The position numbers and the translations under genes were made by a program. From assembly GCA_027038805.1 (NCBI GenBank), contig JALWGO010000314.1:1-6483 (forward strand): a stretch of DNA of 6,483 nucleotides. The letters are read 5' to 3'. This document shows, piece after piece, positions 1 through 5,993 of the stretch. Source of the DNA: Thermoprotei archaeon (GTDB lineage Archaea > Thermoproteota > Thermoprotei_A > Sulfolobales > WANQ01). Within the stretch, counting starts at the first letter, position 1. The number at the start of each line of letters is the position of its first letter. The notes beneath the pieces are model-generated. The model had not been told where the DNA came from, did no database searches, and saw only the letters and a program-made list of their open reading frames with translations.

Positions 1-395
1 GTCCTAGTACGTATGTAGTCGTGTTGTTTCTTGATAAAAACGAGTTAGGTCTTCTTAATGATTTTATTAGGGATGGTTTTAGGAATGCCTTGATGAATGG
101 TTGTTGGAAGCTTGAAGTACACCTGTTTACGGATGGTCGTTTAGAAGATATTATAACGAGTGCTAGAGACGCTATTCTAAATAATATTCACTTAAGCTTC
201 CGGCTATGGGATCACCATAACCTAGAGGAGGCTGAGAACATATTATCATGGCTTAGCCGTAGGGTTGGAGAAGACGTGAAGAAGGTAGCTGTTTATGTAT
301 CTCAGAGTCTTAGGGACCGTGTCTTAAGGCACCTTGATCTCTTACCAGGGGATCACACCGAGTTTTTAAAAGGAGTAGGAGGGGACAAGAAGTAA
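1..395 (+). CDS. 3' part of an unrecognised gene, open at the window start
   Basis: I do not recognise this protein. The reading frame has no stop back to the left edge of the window. A GTG at 21 could be a start, but it has no Shine-Dalgarno sequence before it, and the codons upstream of it read on as a hydrophobic beta strand (Y-V-V-V-L-F-L). I therefore treat the gene as cut off at its 5' end. The visible part, about 124 residues from the GTG, is a soluble mixed alpha/beta sequence. It has an early amphipathic helix (NELGLLNDFIRDGF), a strand around KLEVHLFTDG, and a C-terminal strand-helix unit (KVAVYVSQSLRDRVLRHL). No catalytic motif or membrane segment is visible. It ends in TAA only 15 bases before the geranylgeranyl reductase, which has its own ribosome binding site in the gap, so the two genes are probably co-transcribed. 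Whether it helps in lipid synthesis is unknown. Confidence 0.65.
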   Translation, partial: PSTYVVVLFLDKNELGLLNDFIRDGFRNALMNGCWKLEVHLFTDGRLEDIITSARDAILNNIHLSFRLWDHHNLEEAENILSWLSRRVGEDVKKVAVYVSQSLRDRVLRHLDLLPGDHTEFLKGVGGDKK

Positions 396-410
396 AGAGA
401 GGTGTAATTT

Positions 411-1763
411 ATGGTTGAGGAGAAATACGATGCAATAATAGTTGGGGGAGGTATAGCTGGTTCTACTGCCGCATTATTTCTAGCAAAGAAGGGTTTCAAG
501 GTAGCGGTTGTCGAACGTGTAAACCGAAATAATCTTGGATGGAAGCCTTGTGGAGACGCTATAGGTGAACACTATTTCGGGGAACTAGGATTGGAACCGC
601 CCCATGGAGAGGAGCTGGAATATATTGTTAATGGGATAGACATCTATAGTCCAACGGAGAAACACGTTATAAGAGTTAAGGGTAAAGGCTATATGGTTAA
701 CACGCCAGCTTTTGTTAAACGTATTATGAGTACCGCTATAAGTCATGGCGCAACATTATTAGATGAAACCATTGTCTTAGCCCCGATAATAGAGAATGGA
801 TACGTAGTCGGAGTAAAAGCCCGCGGAAAAAACGGGCAACTAGAACTGAGGGCTAAAGCAGTCATAGAGGCAAGCGGAAACGCGGCAGTGGTTCGGAGAA
901 AATTACCCAAAGACTGGCCTGTTGCAGAAGAAGCTGATCCAACAGAATTCAATATAGCTTACCGTGAGATAAGGATAACTGAGCATGAGGTAAGGGATCC
1001 AGAATACATTAGAATATATATTAACCAGACTATTGCTCCAGGAGGATACTGGTGGTTATTCCCTAAAGGAGAGAGAAAAATCAATGTTGGCCTTGGAGTA
1101 ATGGGTGGAGCTGGTTATCCCTCACCTAAAGAAATGTTCTACCGCTACTTAGCAAATAGAGAAGACGTTAAGGGAGAGATCATAAGTGCTGCTGGAGCAC
1201 CGGTTCCAACAAGGAGACCTATAAACAGCCTGGTATGGAATGGTATAGCTGTAATAGGCGATGCAGGCTATACTGTAAACCCCATCCACGGCGGTGGGAA
1301 GGGTTCAAGCATGCTAGCAGCATACTGTGTTGCCGAGGCATTCGAGAAAGCCTTTGAGAAAAACGATTTTAGTGCAAAGAGTCTATGGCCAGCAAATAAA
1401 TGTTATATTGAGAAATATGGTGCTAAGCAGGCAAGCCTTGATATACTTAGACTCTTCCTCCAACGCATGGGCAACGATGAGTTCGAGTTCATTATATCTA
1501 AGAAACTTGTAAGTGGAGACGACCTCTACACTATTAGTAGTGAAGCCCGAGTAACCTCTAGGATTGTTTTAAGGATTCTAAGGGCACTCGTAGCCGGGAT
1601 ATCGAGGCCTGGACTACTAGCCAAGTTGAAGAAGGTTTCAGACTATATGGAGGAAATTAGAAGATATTATATGAGCTATCCTGAAACCCCTGAAGGCCTT
1701 GATGAATGGCTTAGTGGTCTCCGAGAAATATATAGTAGGTTTAATAGAGAAGTACTAGGCTAG
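411..1763 (+). CDS. Geranylgeranyl reductase family FAD-dependent protein (archaeal ether-lipid saturation)
   Basis: A flavoprotein of 450 residues, about the family's usual length. Family members hydrogenate the geranylgeranyl chains of archaeal glycerophospholipids. The Rossmann FAD site is at residues 12-36 (GGGIAG, ending in E35-R36). K-P-C-G-D at 45-49 carries the conserved cysteine C47. The family signature YxWxFP followed by GxG is at Y213-P218 and G227-G229. The second FAD motif, G283-D284, leads into N-P-I-H-G-G-G-K-G at 290-298. C306 and C331 are 25 residues apart, as I recall for the structural disulfide of the Sulfolobus enzyme. The ATG start is chosen because a GAGGTG Shine-Dalgarno element sits at 399-404, six bases upstream. 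It follows the preceding gene by 15 bases, probably in one operon. Its last 9 bases overlap the end of the opposing DUF2070 gene. Archaea often carry several paralogs, so the exact substrate (lipid, quinone side chain or dolichol) is an inference. Confidence 0.92.
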   Translation: MVEEKYDAIIVGGGIAGSTAALFLAKKGFKVAVVERVNRNNLGWKPCGDAIGEHYFGELGLEPPHGEELEYIVNGIDIYSPTEKHVIRVKGKGYMVNTPAFVKRIMSTAISHGATLLDETIVLAPIIENGYVVGVKARGKNGQLELRAKAVIEASGNAAVVRRKLPKDWPVAEEADPTEFNIAYREIRITEHEVRDPEYIRIYINQTIAPGGYWWLFPKGERKINVGLGVMGGAGYPSPKEMFYRYLANREDVKGEIISAAGAPVPTRRPINSLVWNGIAVIGDAGYTVNPIHGGGKGSSMLAAYCVAEAFEKAFEKNDFSAKSLWPANKCYIEKYGAKQASLDILRLFLQRMGNDEFEFIISKKLVSGDDLYTISSEARVTSRIVLRILRALVAGISRPGLLAKLKKVSDYMEEIRRYYMSYPETPEGLDEWLSGLREIYSRFNREVLG

Positions 1764-3473
1764 GAAGGCTATAAGATATATTACGAGGAGTTGGAAGAAT
1801 AGGTTCAATATGAATTCAATATTTATTGTTCTTTCTACAAACCCTCCGACTTCTTCTAATAAGCCCAGCATATCATAGATTACCTGGCCCACGAATCTGA
1901 CATTATTGATTACAATCCTCTTATAATATGCTCTAGCTTCTCCGAGATCAGATATAGCTGTTTTAATACTCTCTAACACCGCGTTAGCTAGTTCCTCACT
2001 ATACCTTACTGGAACATAGGGGTGATCCGCTAATGTAGCCGTACATGTATGGTCGTCCGGTGTTATTGGCTCGTAATCATCTAATAGTTTTAATTTGGAA
2101 ACATGTTCTTTTAGTTTAGCTCTTGTTTCAGGGAACATATTGTTGCCATAGATATACGTTATACCAACACGTTTACCATTGCACTCGAATACGAGGCTCC
2201 TAATCCTCCCGCTACATAAGCCGAGATGCCCCCTTGCCCTAATCATAGTCTCACCATATCCTACTTTGAGCCCGCATTCCCTCTTCTTCCTAACAGTCTC
2301 TACAGTTTTTCTTAATAGGGCTTCAACCTCCATTCCATTAAAGTCTTCACTCGTGTAAGAGTTATGAGAATCTACTATTATTGGAAGAATACCAGTTTTC
2401 TCCCCTATTTCCTCAGCAATATCTCTAAGCTTTGATGGAAGATCATCTATACCTTTATCTCTCGTTACAAATAAGAGCGAGACCTTATCGAAGGGTACGA
2501 CCAATGCCTCCCATTCTCCAGTCTTTTCCCGGAAAAATTCCCTAGGTGTTAACCCAATACTTTTAACCCTAGATATCTCCTCAGCTATCATCCAAGCTAT
2601 TTTACGGGAATACTCTGCTGTAGGCAAATTATGGCTATGGTTCTCCGGGCCATGGAAAGCTAAAGCATTATACCCCTTTGCCTCCATAGCCTCATCTATG
2701 AGGTAGGGCATCATACTGCTACCAACGTTTTTAAATGGCCCGTAATGTATTTCCGGGACTATTAGGGCCAAGGGCCTTGAACCTTCTTTCTCAAACAATA
2801 CTACATCTATTCTAGCCTTCCTTGGAATCGAGAAACTCGATAATATTCTCTCCATGGGCTCAGCTATATTAGATAACCAGTTTGCAAGAAAGGCTCGTGC
2901 TAGTTTAAGGGGATCAAGCCCCCAGGCTCTACCCTTAACGCTAATTAAATGCATGTAAACCATGTTTGCTGTTATAGAGATTGCGAGAACCGAGATATTT
3001 GCAACTAATTCTTTATAGTAAAGCCCCGTAAACAATGAGTAAACAATATACGAGGTAACAGAGACCGTAATACCGAGCAGTACTGCTAGACCAGACCCAC
3101 TTATTATAAGACCTAGTAATGCTATGAAGACAATACCACCGCTACTAGTAAAGATGAAACCGTGAAGACCGGTTGGAAGTGAGAGCAAGTCTACTATGAG
3201 CCCAACACCGAGAGAATATACTGATAGTCCCAGGGCTCTCCTCATGTTAAACGGCTCACGTTTCAAGAGAAATAATTGGAGAAGCAAGACATAGGTTAAA
3301 CCACCTATAAGGTAGCCTATAATATAATTATAATTCCTCGTATACGCGTAGTTTACGAGAGCTGGTATAAGCAGTATAACTATAATTGATGTAACTAGGA
3401 CTCTATTAGAGGGTAAAACAGTGAGCTTATTATAGAATTTCCTCGTGATCTCCTCCTTTATAGATGCCCCCAT
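1755..3473 (-). CDS. DUF2070 family polytopic membrane protein, possible lipid hydrolase
   Basis: An archaeal DUF2070 protein of 572 residues from the ATG at 3473. A GTG directly before it at 3476 is an alternative start; GGTG at 3482-3485 is better spaced for the ATG. Residue numbers here count the GTG as 1. The N-terminal third is a membrane domain of about six helices (near 26-46, 51-71, 81-99, 113-126, 128-150 and 158-178). A soluble domain of about 350 residues follows, and a C-terminal hydrophobic helix (552-573) closes the protein. The soluble domain has clustered histidine motifs: IHYGPF (243-248), HGPENHSHN (275-283), DSHN (369-372), DDHTC (474-478) and ADHPYVP (484-490). Such motifs suggest a metal-dependent hydrolase site. 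From memory, the matching COG is named a predicted neutral-ceramidase-superfamily lipid hydrolase, but I know of no experimental demonstration. It is transcribed toward the reductase gene and overlaps its end. Family assignment is fairly sure; the function is inferred. Confidence 0.83.
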   Translation of the reverse strand: MGASIKEEITRKFYNKLTVLPSNRVLVTSIIVILLIPALVNYAYTRNYNYIIGYLIGGLTYVLLLQLFLLKREPFNMRRALGLSVYSLGVGLIVDLLSLPTGLHGFIFTSSGGIVFIALLGLIISGSGLAVLLGITVSVTSYIVYSLFTGLYYKELVANISVLAISITANMVYMHLISVKGRAWGLDPLKLARAFLANWLSNIAEPMERILSSFSIPRKARIDVVLFEKEGSRPLALIVPEIHYGPFKNVGSSMMPYLIDEAMEAKGYNALAFHGPENHSHNLPTAEYSRKIAWMIAEEISRVKSIGLTPREFFREKTGEWEALVVPFDKVSLLFVTRDKGIDDLPSKLRDIAEEIGEKTGILPIIVDSHNSYTSEDFNGMEVEALLRKTVETVRKKRECGLKVGYGETMIRARGHLGLCSGRIRSLVFECNGKRVGITYIYGNNMFPETRAKLKEHVSKLKLLDDYEPITPDDHTCTATLADHPYVPVRYSEELANAVLESIKTAISDLGEARAYYKRIVINNVRFVGQVIYDMLGLLEEVGGFVERTINIEFILNLFFQLLVIYLIAFLA

Positions 3474-3476
3474 CAC

Positions 3477-3571
3477 TATACACCGCTAATACTATAGTAC
3501 CCCTTAGCCAATCCTACCTAGGATACCGATTAAACCAGGCCTAAGCTATGGCTTAGACGAGGAACCTAACC
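3477..3571. promoter_or_regulatory. Divergent promoter region with a shared TATA-like box and three inverted repeats
   Basis: This gap separates the divergent DUF2070 gene (-) and the 113-residue gene (+). The best TATA-like element is GATTAAAC at 3528-3535, which also reads as GTTTAATC on the minus strand and could serve both directions. Predicted starts would be near 3556 (+) and 3505 (-). Three short inverted repeats surround it: the palindrome TACTATAGTA at 3490-3499, ATCCTA-CC-TAGGAT at 3511-3524, and CTAAGC-TATG-GCTTAG at 3541-3556. The last two lie between the box and the predicted start on each side, where a repressor would block polymerase. Ribosome binding sites are GGTG at 3482-3485 (-) and GAGG at 3559-3562 (+). 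The promoter is inferred from position and base composition only. Confidence 0.4.
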
Positions 3572-3913
3572 ATGTCTTGGATAGAAGAGGTTAAAGAAAT
3601 TTTAAGAGAGAAGCTGGGGGCAAATAAGATAAGATTAATAGAGCCACGTGGAATAGAGGACTGTTACTTGCTAATAATAGAAGTTGGAGACGATGTATTC
3701 TTAATAGGGCTATGGAGTGGTGGGAGAGCATTCTACGCTAAGATAACGCCAGCTGTAAGTGTTCCTACAAGATGGGATTGTAGGAGCCTGGAATACACCC
3801 CTGTAGGTCTCTATGCCTTCGCTGAGAACCCCCGAGAACTCGCTCAGCAAATAATAGAGAAGTTTCCAATAGTAGTAAATATTTCAAAGAATGTACATAT
3901 AATGGTTGCTTAG
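3572..3913 (+). CDS. Conserved-looking small protein of unknown function
   Basis: A protein of 113 residues that I do not recognise. The start is ATG with GAGG nine bases upstream. It begins with an amphipathic helix (IEEVKEILREKLGA, residues 4-17). A beta-rich core follows: IRLIEP, then YLLIIEVGDDVFLIGLWSG with the next strand AFYAKITPA. After a loop with two tryptophan/arginine positions (T-R-W-D-C-R) comes a helix, PRELAQQIIEKF, and a final strand, NVHIMVA. The helix-strands-helix pattern suggests a compact single-domain cytoplasmic protein. It has no signal peptide or membrane segment. Two cysteines (in EDCYLL and WDCRS) are present but do not form a recognisable metal site. It is alone on its strand here, with a divergent promoter on its left and a convergent neighbour 15 bases beyond its stop. 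Partner and role are unknown. Confidence 0.75.
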   Translation: MSWIEEVKEILREKLGANKIRLIEPRGIEDCYLLIIEVGDDVFLIGLWSGGRAFYAKITPAVSVPTRWDCRSLEYTPVGLYAFAENPRELAQQIIEKFPIVVNISKNVHIMVA

Positions 3914-3928
3914 TTTACTCATAGATTC

Positions 3929-4525
3929 TCAAGTTATTTGAGGTAAAACTATTATACGCCTCCATTCCAAGTCGCCTCTTATGCTAACTAGTGTTATTTC
4001 TAGGCTATAGTCCTCTAGATTGAATTCTCCGAGGCTTATTGAGTGATAGCCTTCTCTAGTTATTTTCTCCTCCTTCTCTAATACCTTGTTATAATAGCTA
4101 AAGGCTTGGTAAGAATCCGCTTCTATAAATAACTCTAGTGGAGCTTCTCTAACTTCTAGGTCTATTCTAACACTATATTTACCGTTGCCGCTCCGCTCTG
4201 CTATAGCATAGACTACATCCAAGGGATCGCCTATGAATTCTATTTGAAACCTAGAAGAATATATGATAGTATTAGAATGATACACTCGTAGACTAAACAA
4301 ATGTTTACCGGGGGGAGGATTCACGAAATCAACAAGTATAATTGATGTATCACTATTATATATTACTTCCCTAAAAGACTCGTTAAGCCCATATACTTCC
4401 ACTAACGCTACATCTAGTTCCCGTGGAAAGATCGTTATAACCTCAAACTCCACCATACCATTATTTATTGGCACCTTCTCTGGATACTCTATCTTTATCT
4501 CCCCATAATCTTCAAGCGTATCCAA
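3929..4525 (-). CDS. Beta-rich protein of unknown function, probably two immunoglobulin-like domains
   Basis: A protein of 198 residues that I do not recognise. The sequence is almost entirely alternating hydrophobic strands and turns. There seem to be two repeats of a beta sandwich, roughly residues 9-97 (ending in SSRFQIEFIG) and 98-198. Such patterns occur in immunoglobulin-like or CARDB-like domains, but no hallmark motif fixes the family. It has no signal peptide, membrane anchor or cysteine, so it is probably cytoplasmic. The start is TTG at 4525, preceded directly by an in-frame TGA. GGGTGA lies right against the TTG, which is too close for normal ribosome binding, so the message may be leaderless. 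The next choice is ATG at 4456, but that would cut away the first strand (EIKIEYPEKV). A TATA-like ACAATATA lies upstream near 4580. It converges on the 113-residue gene with a gap of 15 bases. Confidence 0.7.
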   Translation of the reverse strand: MDTLEDYGEIKIEYPEKVPINNGMVEFEVITIFPRELDVALVEVYGLNESFREVIYNSDTSIILVDFVNPPPGKHLFSLRVYHSNTIIYSSRFQIEFIGDPLDVVYAIAERSGNGKYSVRIDLEVREAPLELFIEADSYQAFSYYNKVLEKEEKITREGYHSISLGEFNLEDYSLEITLVSIRGDLEWRRIIVLPQIT

Positions 4526-4650
4526 TCACCCTTCAAGCGGGAACACTCTGTCCTTGGTATCCTAGACTGAGAGGTAAGACACGTATATTGTAATCTTTCA
4601 TCTAGAGGAGATTAGAAAGAATTTGGGTCTCGAGGCCTTTAGCTTTAAGC
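4526..4650. other. Intergenic gap of 125 bases between two minus-strand genes
   Basis: No gene is supported here. On the minus strand, ATTACAATATACG near 4578-4590 is a possible TATA element for the beta-rich gene, about 55-60 bases before its TTG. The upstream gene ends at 4651 without a clear poly-T terminator or hairpin. The gap length suggests that the two genes are separately transcribed. Confidence 0.3.
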
Positions 4651-5034
4651 TTACTCAAGTAAGAAGTCTAAATCTACGTTGCCTGGTCCCCGACCTTTTA
4701 TGTGCTGCCTTAGATATATTAACGCTCTATTTAGTGCCTCACTTGTACTTGACCCAAATTTATCCTTGTATTCTTCTGCTACGTGTTTTATTGCCTCCCA
4801 ATCCGCTCTATCTCTTAGTAGCATCATCCAGCTCTCATTTTCCCTGTGATAGAATATACCCATACCATAAACGTATTCGTCTTCTGCTAACAGAATTGAG
4901 AGGATCTTTGTACCCTCATGAACTATTATCTCAGCGTCTGGGAGCTCCTTTAACCTAGACATGAGGGCCTCTACAGGGAAATCCCCTTTTGGAGGGCCCT
5001 CCCATACTCCTAGGATACGGATTTTCCTAACCAT
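4651..5034 (-). CDS. Small alpha/beta protein of unknown function
   Basis: A protein of 127 residues that I do not recognise. The frame is open further upstream to an ATG at 5148, but the ATG at 5034 is the true start. It has a strong Shine-Dalgarno (GGAGGAGGT at 5043-5051) eight bases upstream and a TATA box at the right distance, and the longer version would translate the promoter itself. The protein opens with strand IRILGVWEGPP, then helix VEALMSRLKEL. Strands AEIIVHEG, ILSILLAEDEYVYGMGIFYH and SWMMLLRD follow. It ends in two helices (WEAIKHVAEEYKDKFG and SEALNRALIYLRQHIKGRG) with an acidic tail (VDLDFLLE). It looks like a compact cytoplasmic alpha+beta domain. No catalytic residues are evident. 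Downstream comes a 125-base gap before the next minus-strand gene. Confidence 0.75.
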   Translation of the reverse strand: MVRKIRILGVWEGPPKGDFPVEALMSRLKELPDAEIIVHEGTKILSILLAEDEYVYGMGIFYHRENESWMMLLRDRADWEAIKHVAEEYKDKFGSSTSEALNRALIYLRQHIKGRGPGNVDLDFLLE

Positions 5035-5042
5035 TTCTAAAG

Positions 5043-5083
5043 ACCTCCTCCACAAGACTAAAAGGGTTCTTGGGGGATAAAAA
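5043..5083 (-). promoter_or_regulatory. TATA box and ribosome binding site of the 127-residue gene
   Basis: On the minus strand TTTTTAT lies at 5077-5083, preceded by an A/T-rich run. A start of transcription about 25 bases on would fall near 5053, just before GGAGGAGGT (5043-5051). The order of box, short leader, strong SD and ATG at 5034 fits an archaeal promoter and decides the start codon of this gene. Confidence 0.55.
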
Positions 5084-5187
5084 CACTTTATTTTATTACA
5101 AATAGTGTTCCTATTAGAGAATAAACGGCCTGCCTTGAAGGAAAACATACCTGGGAGGCTATTAAGATAATTGCTGTCTAGACCTCC

Positions 5188-5457
5188 TTATTGATGAGCG
5201 GTTTCCTTGAGCGCTTCGTTGAGCGCTTTCTTTAGAGCCTCTATTAGGTATCCTTCTTCTCCCGGCACTCCTTCTAATACTATTTCGTTTTCTACGAGTA
5301 TTCTCGGGGTATCAATGTCTACGTCTTCTTCAACTATTTCAAGGGATACATTGTATTCTTGTTCGAGTATCTCTTTTACTTCTCTTAGCCACGACGAAAG
5401 CGTGTACCTCCAGTAATCACTGCTCCTACCTTGAACTCTTACGCGTAGCCTCGCCAA
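5188..5457 (-). CDS. Cysteine-free thioredoxin-like small protein (fold inferred)
   Basis: A protein of 89 residues. The layout is strand (RLRVRVQG, 3-10), helix (SWLREVKEILEQEY, 22-35), strand (SLEIVEED, 38-45), then T50-P51 followed by RILVENEIVLEGVP (52-65) and a C-terminal helix (EGYLIEALKKALNEAL). The part from T-P onward resembles the cis-proline strand, beta hairpin and last helix of small archaeal thioredoxin/glutaredoxin-like proteins. Where those carry CPYC, this protein has S-S-D-Y-W-R (12-17), and it contains no cysteine at all, so it cannot be a thiol redox enzyme. A binding or structural role is possible. The start is TTG at 5457; there is no ATG or GTG between it and the upstream in-frame stop, and its SD is weak. 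It lies 31 bases after the acylphosphatase stop and is probably co-transcribed and perhaps translationally coupled. Fold assignment is by eye only. Confidence 0.7.
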   Translation of the reverse strand: MARLRVRVQGRSSDYWRYTLSSWLREVKEILEQEYNVSLEIVEEDVDIDTPRILVENEIVLEGVPGEEGYLIEALKKALNEALKETAHQ

Positions 5458-5488
5458 TTTCTCTAAGCCCCGAGGATCTCCTCTTTGC

Positions 5489-5794
5489 TTAGAATAAGAA
5501 TCTGCCCCTATACCTTATGTAGAACCTATCGAATTCTCCCCTAGGCTCCTCGTATTCTACGTCAACTCTCTCGACAACTGCTGCGGGAGGACCTCTTCTA
5601 ACAACGTCTAATAGTGCTTCAACCTTATCTCTAGGCCCCTCTGCTACGACTTCAACGCTTCCATCAAGCTTGTTTTCAACGTATCCTTTTACCCCAAGTC
5701 TATCGGCATGCATTTTAGTATAGTATCGGAACCCTACACCCTGCACTATACCATATACTCTAACCCTAACTCTAACAATATCCCTATCACCCAT
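5489..5794 (-). CDS. acyP: Acylphosphatase
   Basis: A small cytoplasmic enzyme of 101 residues that hydrolyses carboxyl-phosphate bonds, as in acetyl phosphate or carbamoyl phosphate. It has the typical length and the ferredoxin-like alpha/beta fold order. The signature V-Q-G-V-G-F-R is at 17-23, with the phosphate-binding loop and catalytic R23. The second signature, G-Y-V-E-N-K-L-D-G-S-V-E, spans 37-48 and carries catalytic N41. Both residues fall at the same numbers as in the mammalian enzymes. The final strand FDRFYIRYRG is also typical. The start is ATG at 5794 with an AGGAGG element at 5807-5812, followed by a run of G. A TATA-like box lies about 50 bases upstream. It is the first gene of a likely two-gene unit with the cysteine-free thioredoxin-like protein. 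Its physiological substrate in archaea is not settled. Confidence 0.95.
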   Translation of the reverse strand: MGDRDIVRVRVRVYGIVQGVGFRYYTKMHADRLGVKGYVENKLDGSVEVVAEGPRDKVEALLDVVRRGPPAAVVERVDVEYEEPRGEFDRFYIRYRGRFLF

Positions 5795-5837
5795 AGAATC
5801 TTCCCCCCTCCTAGGACTCGTTCTAATCTCGTCTTAG

Positions 5838-5855
5838 ACAATAAAGTTTTTACTT
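5838..5855. promoter_or_regulatory. Possible divergent TATA element
   Basis: This A/T-rich patch reads AACTTTAT (5841-5848) on the minus strand. There it could start the acylphosphatase message near 5818, with a leader of about 25 bases that includes the AGGAGG site. On the plus strand it reads GTTTTTAC (5846-5853), which would give a start near 5878, at the left edge of the GC-rich island. The surrounding 60 bases (5821-5880) are only 30% G+C. It is a candidate from position and composition only. Confidence 0.4.
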
Positions 5856-5864
5856 CAAAGAACC

Positions 5865-5993
5865 CTATTTGCTGTACTTTCCCCGAGAAGTGATAAGGGT
5901 CTTGCTGGGAGGGTTCAGTGGATCGGGCTCCGGGCATCCTACGTATTTCCCGATGGCGTAGTCTTCATCACCTATACTGAGCCCCTTCTTCAT
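5865..5993 (-). CDS. Possible 42-residue small protein antisense to the RNA candidate
   Basis: An ATG at 5993 opens 42 codons ending in TAG at 5865-5867. The product begins MKKGLSIGDEDYAIGKYVG and continues with a C-P-E-P-D-P-L-N-P-P segment and a basic tail ending in RGKYSK. The composition is protein-like, with charged residues, glycines and prolines in plausible places, one cysteine and no membrane segment. The codons end in G or C more often than in the neighbouring genes (GAC, TAC, GCC, ATC, CCC, AGC), which could mean high expression or simply reflect the GC-rich island. The bases before the ATG (CCGGGGCTGGG) are not a convincing ribosome binding site. The frame stays open upstream to a TAA at about 6040 without another start. 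I do not recognise a family. It competes with the RNA reading of the same bases; both could be true only if the protein sits inside a structured transcript. Confidence 0.3.
   Translation of the reverse strand: MKKGLSIGDEDYAIGKYVGCPEPDPLNPPSKTLITSRGKYSK

Noticed and set aside
3928..3942. Inverted repeat CTCAA-GTTAT-TTGAG as a bidirectional terminator between the convergent genes
   Set aside because: Only five pairs, it overlaps the stop codon of the beta-rich gene, and no T-run follows; archaeal termination relies mainly on T-rich tracts.
5035..5148. A 38-residue N-terminal extension of the 127-residue protein from ATG 5148
   Set aside because: The extension would translate the TATA box and the strong GGAGGAGGT site at 5043-5051, which clearly serve the ATG at 5034; the ATG at 5148 has only AGGT directly against it.
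5181..5189. A strong SD-like GGAGGT just after the TAA of the 89-residue gene on the minus strand
   Set aside because: No ATG, GTG or TTG follows at a usable distance, and no reading frame continues from it; probably chance.
5746..5937. A 63-codon minus-strand frame covering the acylphosphatase start and the upstream gap
   Set aside because: It lies out of frame over the well-supported acylphosphatase N-terminus and its promoter, and its sequence shows no domain pattern.
5904..5945. A tRNA suggested by GGGTTCAGTGGATC, which resembles a T-arm
   Set aside because: No acceptor stem, D-arm or anticodon arm can be built around it on either strand.
5922..5961. An H-type pseudoknot from ATCGGG/CCCGAT and CTACG/CGTAG
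   Set aside because: The connecting loop across the first stem would be only two bases, too short for a six-pair stem; kept only as an alternative pairing.
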